Source of the DNA: Nemopilema nomurai
Lineage: Eukaryota; Cnidaria; Scyphozoa; Rhizostomeae; Rhizostomatidae
Reading direction: 5' to 3'
Assembly (NCBI GenBank): GCA_003864495.1
Contig: ML133420.1
Location: 4,054,340-4,118,339 of the forward strand
DNA length: 64,000 nucleotides
The notes beneath the pieces were generated by a model. That model was not told the DNA's origin. It did no database searches and saw nothing but the letters and a program-made list of their open reading frames with translations. A program made the position numbers and the translations under genes. Position 1 is the stretch's first letter. The number at the start of each line of letters is the position of its first letter. Shown piece after piece: positions 20,901 to 35,900 of the stretch.

Positions 20901-23900
20901 ATTGTCACTGTTCAGCCAGAGGCAGAAGGTTATTAGCTGCATTCACTATATAATTATCAATTTAAGCAGCAAAGTAATTCATTTCGTTTATTAGGGAATT
21001 TTTAACCAGAGTTATTTATCATTAAACAACCTAAACAAATTTACTATGTTCAACTAGAAGCTAACTTACAATTTATAGTTGCACTTATCTGAGACAAAAT
21101 ATTACTTACTGGATTCACCAGATAATTATCAACTAGAGAAGCAAAGTCATTTAATTTATTATGGCACTGTCAAAGTAGAGTTTTTATCATTCCACAAACT
21201 TTGTAGTAAACAATGTCAAACTAGGAGCTAAAAATTTATAGTTGAACTTCATAGGCAAGAGATTATCAATTGCATTCAACAGATAATTATGGACTAGAGA
21301 AGCAAAGTAATTCATTTTATTCGACATACACAGTTAAACTGGAGTTATTTATCATTCAACAACCTTAACAAATTTACAATATTAAACTAGAACCTAGTAG
21401 TTTTTAATTAAACTTATCACAGTCTAGACAACCAGAGGCAAAGTATCATCCTTGTTTTTATCAAGAACTAATGAACAAGAGCCACTGAATTATTTCTTCA
21501 GCCAAAGTAACTGAATTAATGACTGAATTTATCAGTCACTGTTCAGGAAGAGCCATTTTATTGAACTCCTTTGGTTAATTTTCACGTTTAACTAGATGCA
21601 CTAATGTATTTACTGCATTGATCAGACACTGTTAAACCAGCGAAACAGAGTCATTAATATATTTTGTCAATCATTTTGAACTAGTATTGCGGTTATATTT
21701 GCCGTGCAACAAGGCACTGCTCAGTAAGATTACTTTCTTTACAAACTATTTCCCTCAATTGTCACTGTTCAGCCAGAGGCAGAAGGTTATTAGCTGCATT
21801 CACTATATAATTATCAACTTGAGCAGCAAAGTATTTCATTTCGTTTATTAGGGAATTTTTAACCAGAGTTATTTATCATTCAACAACCTTATCTAATATA
21901 CAATGTTCAACTAGAAGCTAACTAACAATTTATAGTTGCACTTATCTGAGACAAAATATTACTTACTGGATTCACCAGATAATTATCAACTAGAGAAGCA
22001 AAGTCATTTAATTATTTTGAGGCACTGTGAAAGTAGAGTTTTTATCATTCCACAAACTTTGTAGTAAACAATGTCAAACTAGGAGCTAAAATTTATAGTT
22101 GAACTTATCAGAGGCAAGAGATTATCAACTGCATTCAACAGATAATTATCAACTTGAGCAGCAAAGTAATTCATTTCGTTGATGAGGGAATTTGTAACCA
22201 GAGTTATTTATCATTCAACAACCTAAACAAATTTACAATGTTCAACTAGAAGCTAACTAACAATTTATAGTTGCACTTATCTGAGACAAAATATTACTTA
22301 CTGGATTCACCAGATAATTACCAACTAGAGAAGCGAAGTCATTTAATTTATTATGAGGCACTGTGAAACTAGAGTTATTTATCATTCCACAAACTTTGTA
22401 GTAAACAATGTCCAACTAGGAGCTAATAATTGATACTTGAAGTTATCAGAGGCAAGAGATTATCAACTGCATTCAACAGATAATTATCAACTTGAGCAGC
22501 AAAGTAATTCATTTCGTTGATGAGGGAATTTGTAACCAGAGTTATTTATCATTCAACAACCTAAACAAATTTACTATGTTCAACTAGAAGCTAACTTACA
22601 ATTTATAGTTGCACTTACCTGAGACAAAATATTACTTACTGGATTCACCAGATAATTATCAACTAGAGAAGCAAAGTCATTTAATTTATTATGAGGTACT
22701 GTCAATGTAGAGTTTTTTATCATTCCACAAACTTTGTAGTAAACAATGTCAAACTAGGAGCTAAAAATTTATAGTTGAACTTATCATAGGCAAGAGATTA
22801 TCAATTGCATTCAACAGATAATTATTGACTAGAGAAGCAAAGTAATTCATTTTATTCGACATACACAGTTAAACTGGAGTTATTTATCATTCAACAACCT
22901 TAACAAATTTACAATATTAAACTAGAAGCTAGTAGTTTTTAATTAAACTTATCACAGTCTAGACAACCAGAGGCAAAGTATCATCCTTGTTTTTATCAAG
23001 AACTAATGAACAAGAGCCACTGAATTATTTCTTCAGCCAGAGTAACTGAATTAATAACTGAATTTATCAGTCACTGTTCAGGAAGAGCCATTTTATTGAA
23101 CTCCTTTGGTTAATTTTCACGTTTAACTAGATGCACTAATGTATTTACTGCATTGATCAGACACTGTTAAACCAGCGAAACAGAGTCATTAATATATTTT
23201 GTCAATCATTTTGAACTAGTAGTGCGGTTATATCTACCTTGCGAACAAGACACTTCTCAGTAAGATTAGTTTCTTTACAAACCATTTTCTCAATTGTCAC
23301 TGTTCAGCCAGAGGCAGAAGGTTATTAGCTGCATTCACTATATAATTATCAATTTAAGCAGCAAAGTAATTCATTTCGCTTATTAGGGAATTTTTAACCA
23401 GAGTTATTTATCATTCAACAACCTAAACAAATTTACAATGTTCAACTAGAAGCTAACTAACAATTTATAGTTGCACTTATCTGAGACAAAATATTACTTA
23501 CTGGATTCACCAGATAATTACCAACTAGAGAAGCGAAGTCATTTAATTTATTATGAGGCACTGTGAAACTAGAGTTATTTATCATTCCACAAACTTTGTA
23601 GTAAACAATGTCCAACTAGGAGCTAATAATTGTTACTTGAAGTTATCAGAGGCAAGAGATTATCAACTGCATTCAACAGATAATTATCAACTTGAGCAGC
23701 AAAGTAATTCATTTCGTTGATGAGGGAATTTGTAACCAGAGTTATTTATCATTCAACAACCTAAACAAATTTACTATGTTCAACTAGAAGCTAACTTACA
23801 ATTTATAGTTGCACTTATCTGAGACAAAATATTACTTACTGGATTCACCAGATAATTATCAACTAGAGAAGCAAAGTCATTTAATTTATTATGAGGCACT

Positions 23901-26900
23901 GTCAAAGTAGAGTTTTTATCATTCCACAAACTTTGAGTAAACAATGTCAAACTAGGAGCTAAAAATTTATAGTTGAACTTCTCATAGGCAAGAGATTATC
24001 AATTGCATTCAACAGATAATTATGGACTAGAGAAGCAAAGTAATTCATTTTATTCGACATACACAGTTAAACTGGAGTTATTTATCATTCAACAACCTTA
24101 ACAAATTTACAATATTAAACTAGAACCTAGTAGTTTTTAATTAAACTTATCACAGTCTAGACAACCAGAGGCAAAGTATGATCCTTGTTTTATCAAGAAC
24201 TAATGAACAAGAGCCACTGAATTATTTCTTCAGCCAAAGTAACTGAATTAATAACTGAATTTATCAGTCACTGTTCAGGAAGAGCCATTTTATTGAACTC
24301 CTTTGGTTAATTTTCACGGTTTAACTAGATGCACTAATGTATTTACTGCATTGATCAGACACTGTTAAACCAGCGAAACAGAGTCATTAATATATTTTGT
24401 CAATCATTTTGAACTAGTAGTGCGGTTATATCTACCGTGCGAACAAGACACTTCTCAGTAAGATTAGTTTCTTTACAAACCATTTCTCTCAATTGTCACT
24501 GTTCAGCCAGAGGCAGAAGGTTATTAGCTGCATTCACTATATAATTATCAATTTAAGCAGCAAAGTAATTCATTTCGTTTATTAGGGAATTTTTAACCAG
24601 AGTTATTTATCATTAAACAACCTAAATTTACTATGTTCAACTAGAAGCTAACTTACAATTTATAGTTGCACTTATCTGAGACAAAATATTACTTACTGGA
24701 TTCACCAGATAATTATCAACTAGAGAAGCAAAGTCATTTAATTTATTATCAGGCACTGTCAAAGTAGAGTTTTTTATCATTCCACAAACTTTGTAGTAAA
24801 CAATGTCAAACTAGGAGCTAAAAATTTATAGTTGAACTTATCATAGGCAAGAGATTATCAATTGCATTCAACAGATAATTATGGACTAGAGAAGCAAAGT
24901 AATTCATTTTATTCGACATACACAGTTAAACTGGAGTTATTTATCATTCAACAACCTTAAAAAATTTACAATATTAAACTAGAACCTAGTAGTTTTTAAT
25001 TAAACTTATCACAGTCTAGACAACCAGAGGCAAAGTATCATCCTTGTTTTTATCAAGAACTAATGAACAAGAGCCACTGAATTATTTCTTCAGCCAAAGT
25101 AACTGAATTAATGACTGAATTTATCAGTCACTGTTCAGGAAGAGCCATTTTATTGAACTCCTTTGGTTAATTTTCACGGTTTAACTAGATGCACTAATGT
25201 ATTTACTGCATTGATCAGACACTGTTAAACCAGCGAAACAGAGTCATTAATATATTTTGTCAATCATTTTGAACTAGTATTGCGGTTATATTTGCCGTGC
25301 CAACAAGGCACTGCTCAGTAAGATTACTTTCTTTACAAACTATTTCCCTCAATTGTCACTGTTCAGCCAGAGGCAGAAGGTTATTAGCTGCATTCACTAT
25401 ATAATTATCAACTTGAGCAGCAAAGTATTTCATTTCGTTTATTAGGGAATTTTTAACCAGAGTTATTTATCATTCAACAACCTTATCTAATATACAATGT
25501 TCAACTAGAAGCTAACTAACAATTTATAGTTGCACTTATCTGAGACAAAATATTACTTACTGGATTCACCAGATAATTATCAACTAGAGAAGCAAAGTCA
25601 TTTAATTATTTTGAGGCACTGTGAAAGTAGAGTTTTTTATCATTCCACAAACTTTGTAGTAAACAATGTCAAACTAGGAGCTAAAAATTTATAGTTGAAC
25701 TTATCAGAGGCAAGAGATTATCAACTGCATTCAACAGATAATTATCAACTTGAGCAGCAAAGTAATTCATTTCGTTGATGAGGGAATTTGTAACCAGAGT
25801 TATTTATCATTCAACAACCTAAACAAATTTACAATGTTCAACTAGAAGCTAACTAACAATTTATAGTTGCACTTATCTGAGACAAAATATTACTTACTGG
25901 ATTCACCAGATAATTACCAACTAGAGAAGCGAAGTCATTTAATTTATTATGAGGCACTGTGAAACTAGAGTTATTTATCATTCCACAAACTTTGTAGTAA
26001 ACAATGTCCAACTAGGAGCTAATAATTGATACTTGAAGTTATCAGAGGCAAGAGATTATCAACTGCATTCAACAGATAATTATCAACTTGAGCAGCAAAG
26101 TAATTCATTTCGTTGATGAGGGAATTTGTAACCAGAGTTATTTATCATTCAACAACCTAAACAAATTTACTATGTTCAACTAGAAGCTAACTTACAATTT
26201 ATAGTTGCACTTACCTGAGACAAAATATTACTTACTGGATTCACCAGATAATTATCAACTAGAGAAGCAAAGTCATTTAATTTATTATGAGGTACTGTCA
26301 ATGTAGAGTTTTTTATCATTCCACAAACTTTGTAGTAAACAATGTCAAACTAGGAGCTAAAAATTTATAGTTGAACTTATCATAGGCAAGAGATTATCAA
26401 TTGCATTCAACAGATAATTATTGACTAGAGAAGCAAAGTAATTCATTTTATTCGACATACACAGTTAAACTGGAGTTATTTATCATTCAACAACCTTAAC
26501 AAATTTACAATATTAAACTAGAAGCTAGTAGTTTTTAATTAAACTTATCACAGTCTAGACAACCAGAGGCAAAGTATCATCCTTGTTTTTATCAAGAACT
26601 AATGAACAAGAGCCACTGAATTATTTCTTCAGCCAGAGTAACTGAATTAATAACTGAATTTATCAGTCACTGTTCAGGAAGAGCCATTTTATTGAACTCC
26701 TTTGGTTAATTTTCACGGTTTAACTAGATGCACTAATGTATTTACTGCATTGATCAGACACTGTTAAACCAGCGAAACAGAGTCATTAATATATTTTGTC
26801 AATCATTTTGAACTAGTAGTGCGGTTATATCTACCTTGCGAACAAACACTTCTCAGTAAGATTAGTTTCTTTACAAACCATTTTTCTCAATTGTCACTGT

Positions 26901-29900
26901 TCAGCCAGAGGCAGAAGGTTATTAGCTGCATTCACTATATAATTATCAATTTAAGCAGCAAAGTAATTCATTTCGCTTATTAGGGAATTTTTAACCAGAG
27001 TTATTTATCATTCAACAACCTAAACAAATTTACAATGTTCAACTAGAAGCTAACTAACAATTTATAGTTGCACTTATCTGAGACAAAATATTACTTACTG
27101 GATTCACCAGATAATTACCAACTAGAGAAGCGAAGTCATTTAATTTATTATGAGGCACTGTGAAACTAGAGTTATTTATCATTCCACAAACTTTGTAGTA
27201 AACAATGTCCAACTAGGAGCTAATAATTGTTACTTGAAGTTATCAGAGGCAAGAGATTATCAACTGCATTCAACAGATAATTATCAACTTGAGCAGCAAA
27301 GTAATTCATTTCGTTGATGAGGGAATTTGTAACCAGAGTTATTTATCATTCAACAACCTAAACAAATTTACTATGTTCAACTAGAAGCTAACTTACAATT
27401 TATAGTTGCACTTACCTGAGACAAAATATTACTTACTGGATTCACCAGATAATTATCAACTAGAGAAGCAAAGTCATTTAATTTATTATGAGGTACTGTC
27501 AATGTAGAGTTTTTTATCATTCCACAAACTTTGTAGTAAACAATGTCAAACTAGGAGCTAAAAATTTATAGTTGAACTTATCATAGGCAAGAGATTATCA
27601 ATTGCATTCAACAGATAATTATTGACTAGAGAAGCAAAGTAATTCATTTTATTCGACATACACAGTTAAACTGGAGTTATTTATCATTCAACAACCTTAA
27701 CAAATTTACAATATTAAACTAGAAGCTAGTAGTTTTTAATTAAACTTATCACAGTCTAGACAACCAGAGGCAAAGTATCATCCTTGTTTTTATCAAGAAC
27801 TAATGAACAAGAGCCACTGAATTATTTCTTCAGCCAGAGTAACTGAATTAATAACTGAATTTATCAGTCACTGTTCAGGAAGAGCCATTTTATTGAACTC
27901 CTTTGGTTAATTTTCACGGTTTAACTAGATGCACTAATGTATTTACTGCATTGATCAGACACTGTTAAACCAGCGAAACAGAGTCATTAATATATTTTGT
28001 CAATCATTTTGAACTAGTATTGCGGTTATATTTGCCGTGCCAACAAGGCACTGCTCAGTAAGATTACTTTCTTTACAAACTATTTCCCTCAATTGTCACT
28101 GTTCAGCCAGAGGCAGAAGGTTATTAGCTGCATTCACTATATAATTATCAACTTGAGCAGCAAAGTATTTCATTTCGTTTATTAGGGAATTTTTAACCAG
28201 AGTTATTTATCATTCAACAACCTTATCTAATATACAATGTTAAACAATTTATAGTTGCACTTATCTGAGACAAAATATTACTTACTGGATTCACCAGATA
28301 ATTATCAACTAGAGAAGCAAAGTCATTTAATTATTTTGAGGCACTGTGAAAGTAGAGTTTTTTATCATTCCACAAACTTTGTAGTAAACAATGTCAAACT
28401 AGGAGCTAAAAATTTTAGTTGAACTTATCAGAGGCAAGAGATTATCAACTGCATTCAACAGATAATTATCAACTTGAGCAGCAAAGTAATTCATTTCGTT
28501 GATGAGGGAATTTGTAACCAGAGTTATTTATCATTCAACAACCTAAACAAATTTACAATGTTCAACTAGAAGCTAACTAAACAATTTATAGTTGCACTTA
28601 TCTGAGACAAAATATTACTTACTGGATTCACCAGATAATTACCAACTAGAGAAGCGAAGTCATTTAATTTATTATGAGGCACTGTGAAACTAGAGTTATT
28701 TATCATTCCACAAACTTTGTAGTAAACAATGTCCAACTAGGAGCTAATAATTGATACTTGAAGTTATCAGAGGCAAGAGATTATCAACTGCATTCAACAG
28801 ATAATTATCAACTTGAGCAGCAAAGTAATTCATTTCGTTGATGAGGGAATTTGTAACCAGAGTTATTTATCATTCAACAACCTAAACAAATTTACTATGT
28901 TCAACTAGAAGCTAACTTACAATTTATAGTTGCACTTACCTGAGACAAAATATTACTTACTGGATTCACCAGATAATTATCAACTAGAGAAGCAAAGTCA
29001 TTTAATTTATTATGAGGTACTGTCAATGTAGAGTTTTTTATCATTCCACAAACTTTGTAGTAAACAATGTCAAACTAGGAGCTAAAAATTTATAGTTGAA
29101 CTTATCATAGGCAAGAGATTATCAATTGCATTCAACAGATAATTATTGACTAGAGAAGCAAAGTAATTCATTTTATTCGACATACACAGTTAAACTGGAG
29201 TTATTTATCATTCAACAACCTTAACAAATTTACAATATTAAACTGAAGCTAGTAGTTTTAATTAAACTTATCACAGTCTAGACAACCAGAGGCAAAGTAT
29301 CATCCTTGTTTTTATCAAGAACTAATGAACAAGAGCCACTGAATTATTTCTTCAGCCAGAGTAACTGAATTAATAACTGAATTTATCAGTCACTGTTCAG
29401 GAAGAGCCATTTTATTGAACTCCTTTGGTTAATTTCACGGTTTAACTAGATGCACTAATGTATTTACTGCATTGATCAGACACTGTTAAACCAGCGAAAC
29501 AGAGTCATTAATATATTTGTCAATCATTTTGAACTAGTAGTGCGGTTATATCTACCTTGCGAACAAGACACTTCTCAGTAAGATTAGTTTCTTTACAAAC
29601 CATTTTTCTCAATTGTCACTGTTCAGCCAGAGGCAGAAGGTTATTAGCTGCATTCACTATATAATTATCAATTTAAGCAGCAAAGTAATTCATTTCGCTA
29701 TTAGGGAATTTTTAACCAGAGTTATTTATCATTCAACAACCTAAACAAATTTACAATGTTCAACTAGAAGCTAACTAACAATTTATAGTTGCACTTATCT
29801 GAGACAAAATATTACTTACTGGATTCACCAGATAATTACCAACTAGAGAAGCGAAGTCATTTAATTTATTATGAGGCACTGTGAAACTAGAGTTATTTAT

Positions 29901-32900
29901 CATTCCACAAACTTTGTAGTAAACAATGTCCAACTAGGAGCTAATAATTGTTACTTGAAGTTATCAGAGGCAAGAGATTATCAACTGCATTCAACAGATA
30001 ATTATCAACTTGAGCAGCAAAGTAATTCATTTCGTTGATGAGGGAATTTGTAACCAGAGTTATTTATCATTCAACAACCTAAACAAATTTACTATGTTCA
30101 ACTAGAAGCTAACTTACAATTTATAGTTGCACTTACCTGAGACAAAAATATTACTTACTGGATTCACCAGATAATTATCAACTAGAGAAGCAAAGTCATT
30201 TAATTTATTATGAGGTACTGTCAATGTAGAGTTTTTTATCATTCCACAAACTTTGTAGTAAACAATGTCAAACTAGGAGCTAAAAATTTATAGTTGAACT
30301 TATCATAGGCAAGAGATTATCAATTGCATTCAACAGATAATTATTGACTAGAGAAGCAAAGTAATTCATTTTATTCGACATACACAGTTAAACTGGAGTT
30401 ATTTATCATTCAACAACCTTAACAAATTTACAATATTAAACTAGAAGCTAGTAGTTTTTAATTAAACTTATCACAGTCTAGACAACCAGAGGCAAAGTAT
30501 CATCCTTGTTTTTCAAGAACTAATGAACAAGAGCCACTGAATTATTTCTTCAGCCAGAGTAACTGAATTAATAACTGAATTTATCAGTCACTGTTCAGGA
30601 AGAGCCATTTTATTGAACTCCTTTGGTTAATTTTCACGGTTTAACTAGATGCACTAATGTATTTACTGCATTGATCAGACACTGTTAAACCAGCGAAACA
30701 GAGTCATTAATATATTTTGTCAATCATTTTGAACTAGAGTGCGGTTATACTACCTTGCGAACAAGACACTTCTCAGTAAGATTAGTTTCTTTACAAACCA
30801 TTTTTCTCAATTGTCACTGTTCAGCCAGAGGCAGAAGGTTATTAGCTGCATTCACTATATAATTATCAATTTAGCAGCAAAGTAATTCATTTCGCTATTA
30901 GGGAATTTTTAACCAGAGTTATTTATCATTCAACACCTAAACAAATTTACAATGTTCAACTAGAAGCTAACTAACAATTTATAGTTGCACTTCTGAGACA
31001 AAATATTACTTACTGGATTCACAGATAATTAACCAACTAGAGAAGCGAAGTCATTTAATTTATTATGAGGCACTGTGAAACTAGAGTTATTTATCATTCC
31101 ACAAACTTTGTAGTAAACAATGTCCAACTAGAGCTAATAATTGTTACTTGAAGTTATCAGAGGCAAGAGATTATCAACTGCATTCAACAGATAATTATCA
31201 ACTTGAGCAGCAAAGTAATTCATTTCGTTGATGAGGGAATTTGTAACAGAGTTATTTATCATTCAACAACCTAAACAAATTTACTATGTTCAACTAGAAG
31301 CTAACTTACAATTTAGTTGCACTTACTGAGACAAAATATTACTTACTGGATTACCAGATAATTATCAACTAGAGAAGCAAAGTCATTTAATTTATTATGA
31401 GGTACTGTAAGTGAGTTTATTATCATTCCACAAACTTTGTAGTAAACAATGTCAAACTAGGAGCTAAAAATTTATAGTTGAACTTATCATAGGCAAGAGA
31501 TTATCAATTGCATTCAACAGATAATTATTGACTAGAGAAGCAAAGTAATTCATTTTATTCGACATACACAGTTAAACTGGAGTTATTTATCATTCAACAA
31601 CCTTAACAAATTTACAATATTAAACTAGAAGCTAGTAGTTTTTAATTAAACTTATCACAGTCTAGACAACCAGAGGCAAAGTATCATCCTTGTTTTTATC
31701 AAGAACTAATGAACAAGAGCCACTGAATTATTTCTTCAGCCAGAGTAACTGAATTAATAACTGAATTTATCAGTCACTGTTCAGGAAGAGCCATTTTATT
31801 GAACTCCTTTGGTTAATTTTCACGGTTTAACTAGATGCACTTATGTATTTACTGCATTGATCAGACACTGTTAAACCAGCGAAACAGAGTCATTAATATA
31901 TTTTGTCAATCATTTTGAACTAGTAGTGCGGTTATATCTACCATGCGAACAAGACACTTCTCAGTAAGATTAGTTTCTTTACAAACCATTTTTCTCAATT
32001 GTCACTGTTCAGCCAGAGGCAGAAGGTTATTAGCTGCATTCACTATATAATTATCAATTTAAGCAGCAAAGTAATTCATTTCGCTTATTAGGGAATTTTT
32101 AACCAGAGTTATTTATCATTCAACAACCCTAAACAAATTACAATGTTCAACTAGAAGCAATAACAATTTATAGTTGCACTTATCTGAGACAAAATATTAC
32201 TTACTGGATTCACCAGTATACCAACTAGAGAAGCGAAGTCATTTAATTTATTATGAGGCACTGTGAAACTAGAGTTATTTATCATTCCACAAACTTTGTA
32301 GTAAACAATGTCCAACTAGGAGCTAATAATTGTTACTTGAAGTTATCAGAGGCAAGAGATTATCAACTGCATTCAACAGATAATTATCAACTTGAGCAGC
32401 AAAGTAATTCATTTCGTTGATGAGGGAATTTGTAACCAGAGTTATTTATCATTCAAAACCTAACAAATTTACTATGTTCAACTAGAAGCTAACTTACAAT
32501 TTATAGTTGCACTTATCTGAGACAAAATATTACTTACTGGATTCACCAGATAATTATCAACTAGAGAAGCAAAGTCATTTAATTTATTATGAGGCACTGT
32601 CAATGTAGAGTTTTTATCATTCCACAAACTTTGTAGTAACAATGTCAAACTAGGAGCTAAAAATTTATAGTTGAACTTATCATAGGCAAGAGATTATCAA
32701 TTGCATTCAACAGATAATTATGACTAGAGAAGCAAAGTAATTCATTTTATTCGACATACACAGTTAACTGGAGTTATTTATCATTCAAACCTTAACAAAT
32801 TTACAATATTAAACTAGAAGCTAGTAGTTTTTAATTAAACTTATCACAGTCTAGACAACCAGAGGCAAAGTATCATCCTTGTTTTTATCAAGAACTAATG

Positions 32901-35900
32901 AACAAGAGCCACTGAATTATTTTTCAGCCAGAGTAACTGAATTAATAACTGAATTTATCAGTCACTGTTCAGGAAGAGCCATTTTATTGAACTCCTTTGG
33001 TTAATTTTCACGGTTTAACTAGATGCACTAATGTATTTACTGCATTGATCAGACACTGTTAACCAGCGAAACAGAGTCTAATATATTTTGTCAATCATTT
33101 GAACTAGTAGTGCGGTTATATCTACCGTGCGAACAAGACACTTCTCAGTAAGATTAGTTTCTTTACAAACCATTTTTCTCAATTGTCACTGTTCAGCCAG
33201 AGGCAGAAGGTTATTAGCTGCATTCACTATATAATTATCAATTTAAGCAGCAAAGTAATTCATTTCGTTATTAGGGAATTTTAACCAGAGTTATTTATCA
33301 TTCAACAACCTAAACAAATTTACAATGTTCAACTAGAAGCTAACTAACAATTTATAGTTGCACTTATCTGAGACAAAATATTACTTACTGGATTCACCAG
33401 ATAATTACCAACTAGAGAAGCGAAGTCATTTAATTATTATGAGGCACTGTGAAACTAGAGTTATTATCATTCCACAAACTTTGTAGTAAACAATGTCAAC
33501 TAGGAGCTAATAATTGTTACTTGAAGTTATCAGAGGCAAGAGATTATCAACTGCATTCAACAGATAATTATCAACTTGAGCAGCAAAGTAATTCATTTCG
33601 TTGATGAGGGAATTTGTAACCAGAGTTATTTATCATTCAACAACCTAAACAAATTTACTATGTTCAACTAGAAGCTAACTACAATTTATAGTTGCACTTA
33701 CTGAGACAAAATATTACTTACTGGATTCACCAGATAATTATCAACTAGAGAAGCAAAGTCATTTAATTTATTATGAGGCACTGTCAAAGTAGAGTTTTTA
33801 TCATTCCACAAACTTTGTAGTAAACAATGTCAAACTAGGAGCTAAAATTTATAGTTGAACTTATCATAGCAAGAGATTATCAATTGCATTCAACAGATAA
33901 TTATTGACTAGAGAAGCAAAGTAATTCATTTTATTCGACATACACAGTTAAACTGGAGTTATTTATCATTCAACAACCTTAACAAATTTACAATATTAAA
34001 CTAGAAGCTAGTAGTTTTTAATTAAACTTATCACAGTCTAGACAACCAGAGGCAAGTATCATCCTTGTTTTTATCAAGAACTAATGAACAAGAGCCACTG
34101 AATTATTTCTTCAGCCAGAGTAACTGAATTAATAACTGAATTTATCAGTCACTGTTCAGGAAGAGCCATTTTATTGAACTCCTTTGGTTAATTTTCACGG
34201 TTTAACTAGATGCACTAATGTATTTACTGCATTGATCAGACACTGTTAAACCAGCGAAACAGAGTCATTATATTATTTGTCAATCATTTTGAACTAGTAG
34301 TGCGGTTATATTACCGTGCGAACAAGACACTCTCAGTAAGATTAGTTTCTTTACAAACCATTTCTCAATTGTCACTGTTCAGCCAGAGGCAGAAGGTTAT
34401 TAGCTGCATTCACTATATAATTATCAATTTAAGCAGCAAAGTAATTCATTTCGCTTATTAGGGAATTTTTAACCAGAGTTATTATCATTCAACAACCTAA
34501 ACAAATTTACAATGTTCAACTAGAAGCTAACTAACAATTTATAGTTGCACTTATCTGAGACAAAATATTACTTACTGGATTCACCAGATAATTTCAACTA
34601 GAGAAGAAGTCATTTAATTTATTATGAGCACTGTGAAACTAGAGTTTTTATCATTCCACAAACTTTGTAGTAAACAATGTCCAACTAGGAGCTAATATTG
34701 TTACTTATCAGAGGCAGAGATTATCAACTGCATTCAACAGATAATTATCAACTTGAGCAAAGTAATTCATTTCGTTGATGAGGAATTTAACCAGAGTTAT
34801 TTATCATTCAACAACCTAAACAAATTTACAATGTTCAACTAGAAGCTAACTAACAATTTATAGTTGCACTTATCTGAGACAAATATTACTTACTGGATTC
34901 ACCAGATAATTACCAACTAGAGAAGCGAAGTCATTTAATTTATTATGAGGCACTGTGAAACTAGAGTTATTTATCATTCCACAAACTTTGTAGTAAACAA
35001 TGTCCAACTAGGAGCTAATAATTGATACTTGAAGTTATCAGAGGCAAGAGATTATCCTGCATTCAACAGATAATTATCAACTTGAGCAGCAAGTAATTCA
35101 TTCGTTGATGAGGGAATTTGTAACCGAGTTATTTATCATTCAACAACCTAAACAAATTTACAATGTTCAACTAGAAGCTAACTAACAATTTATAGTTGCA
35201 CTTATCTGAGACAAAATATTACTTACTGGATTCACCAGATAATTATCAACTAGAGAAGCGAAGTCATTTAATTTATTATGAGGCACTGTGAAACTAGAGT
35301 TATTTATCATTCCACAAACTTTGTAGTAAACAATGTCCAACTGGAGCTAATAATTGATACTTGAAGTTATCAGAGGCAAGAGATTATCAACTGCATTCAA
35401 CAGATAATTATCAACTTGAGCAGCAAAGTAATTCATTTCGTTGATGAGGGAATTTGTAACCAGAGTTATTTATCATTCAACAACCTAAACAAATTTACTA
35501 TGTTCAACTAGAAGCTAACTTACAATTTATAGTTGCACTTACCTGAGACAAAATATTACTTACTGGATTCACCAGATAATTATCAACTAGAGAAGCAAAG
35601 TCATTTAATTTATTATGTGACTGTCAATGTAGTTTTTTATCATTCCACAAACTTTGTAGTAAACAATGTCAACTAGGAGCTAAAAATTTATAGTTGAACT
35701 TATCATAGGCAAGAGATTATCAATTGCATTCAACAGATAATTATGACTAGAGAAGCAAAGTAATTCATTTTATTCGACATACACAGTTAAACTGGAGTTA
35801 TTTATCATTCAACAACCTTAACAAATTTACAATATTAAACTAGAAGCTAGTAGTTTTTAATTAAACTTATCACAGTCTAGACAACCAGAGGCAAAGTATC

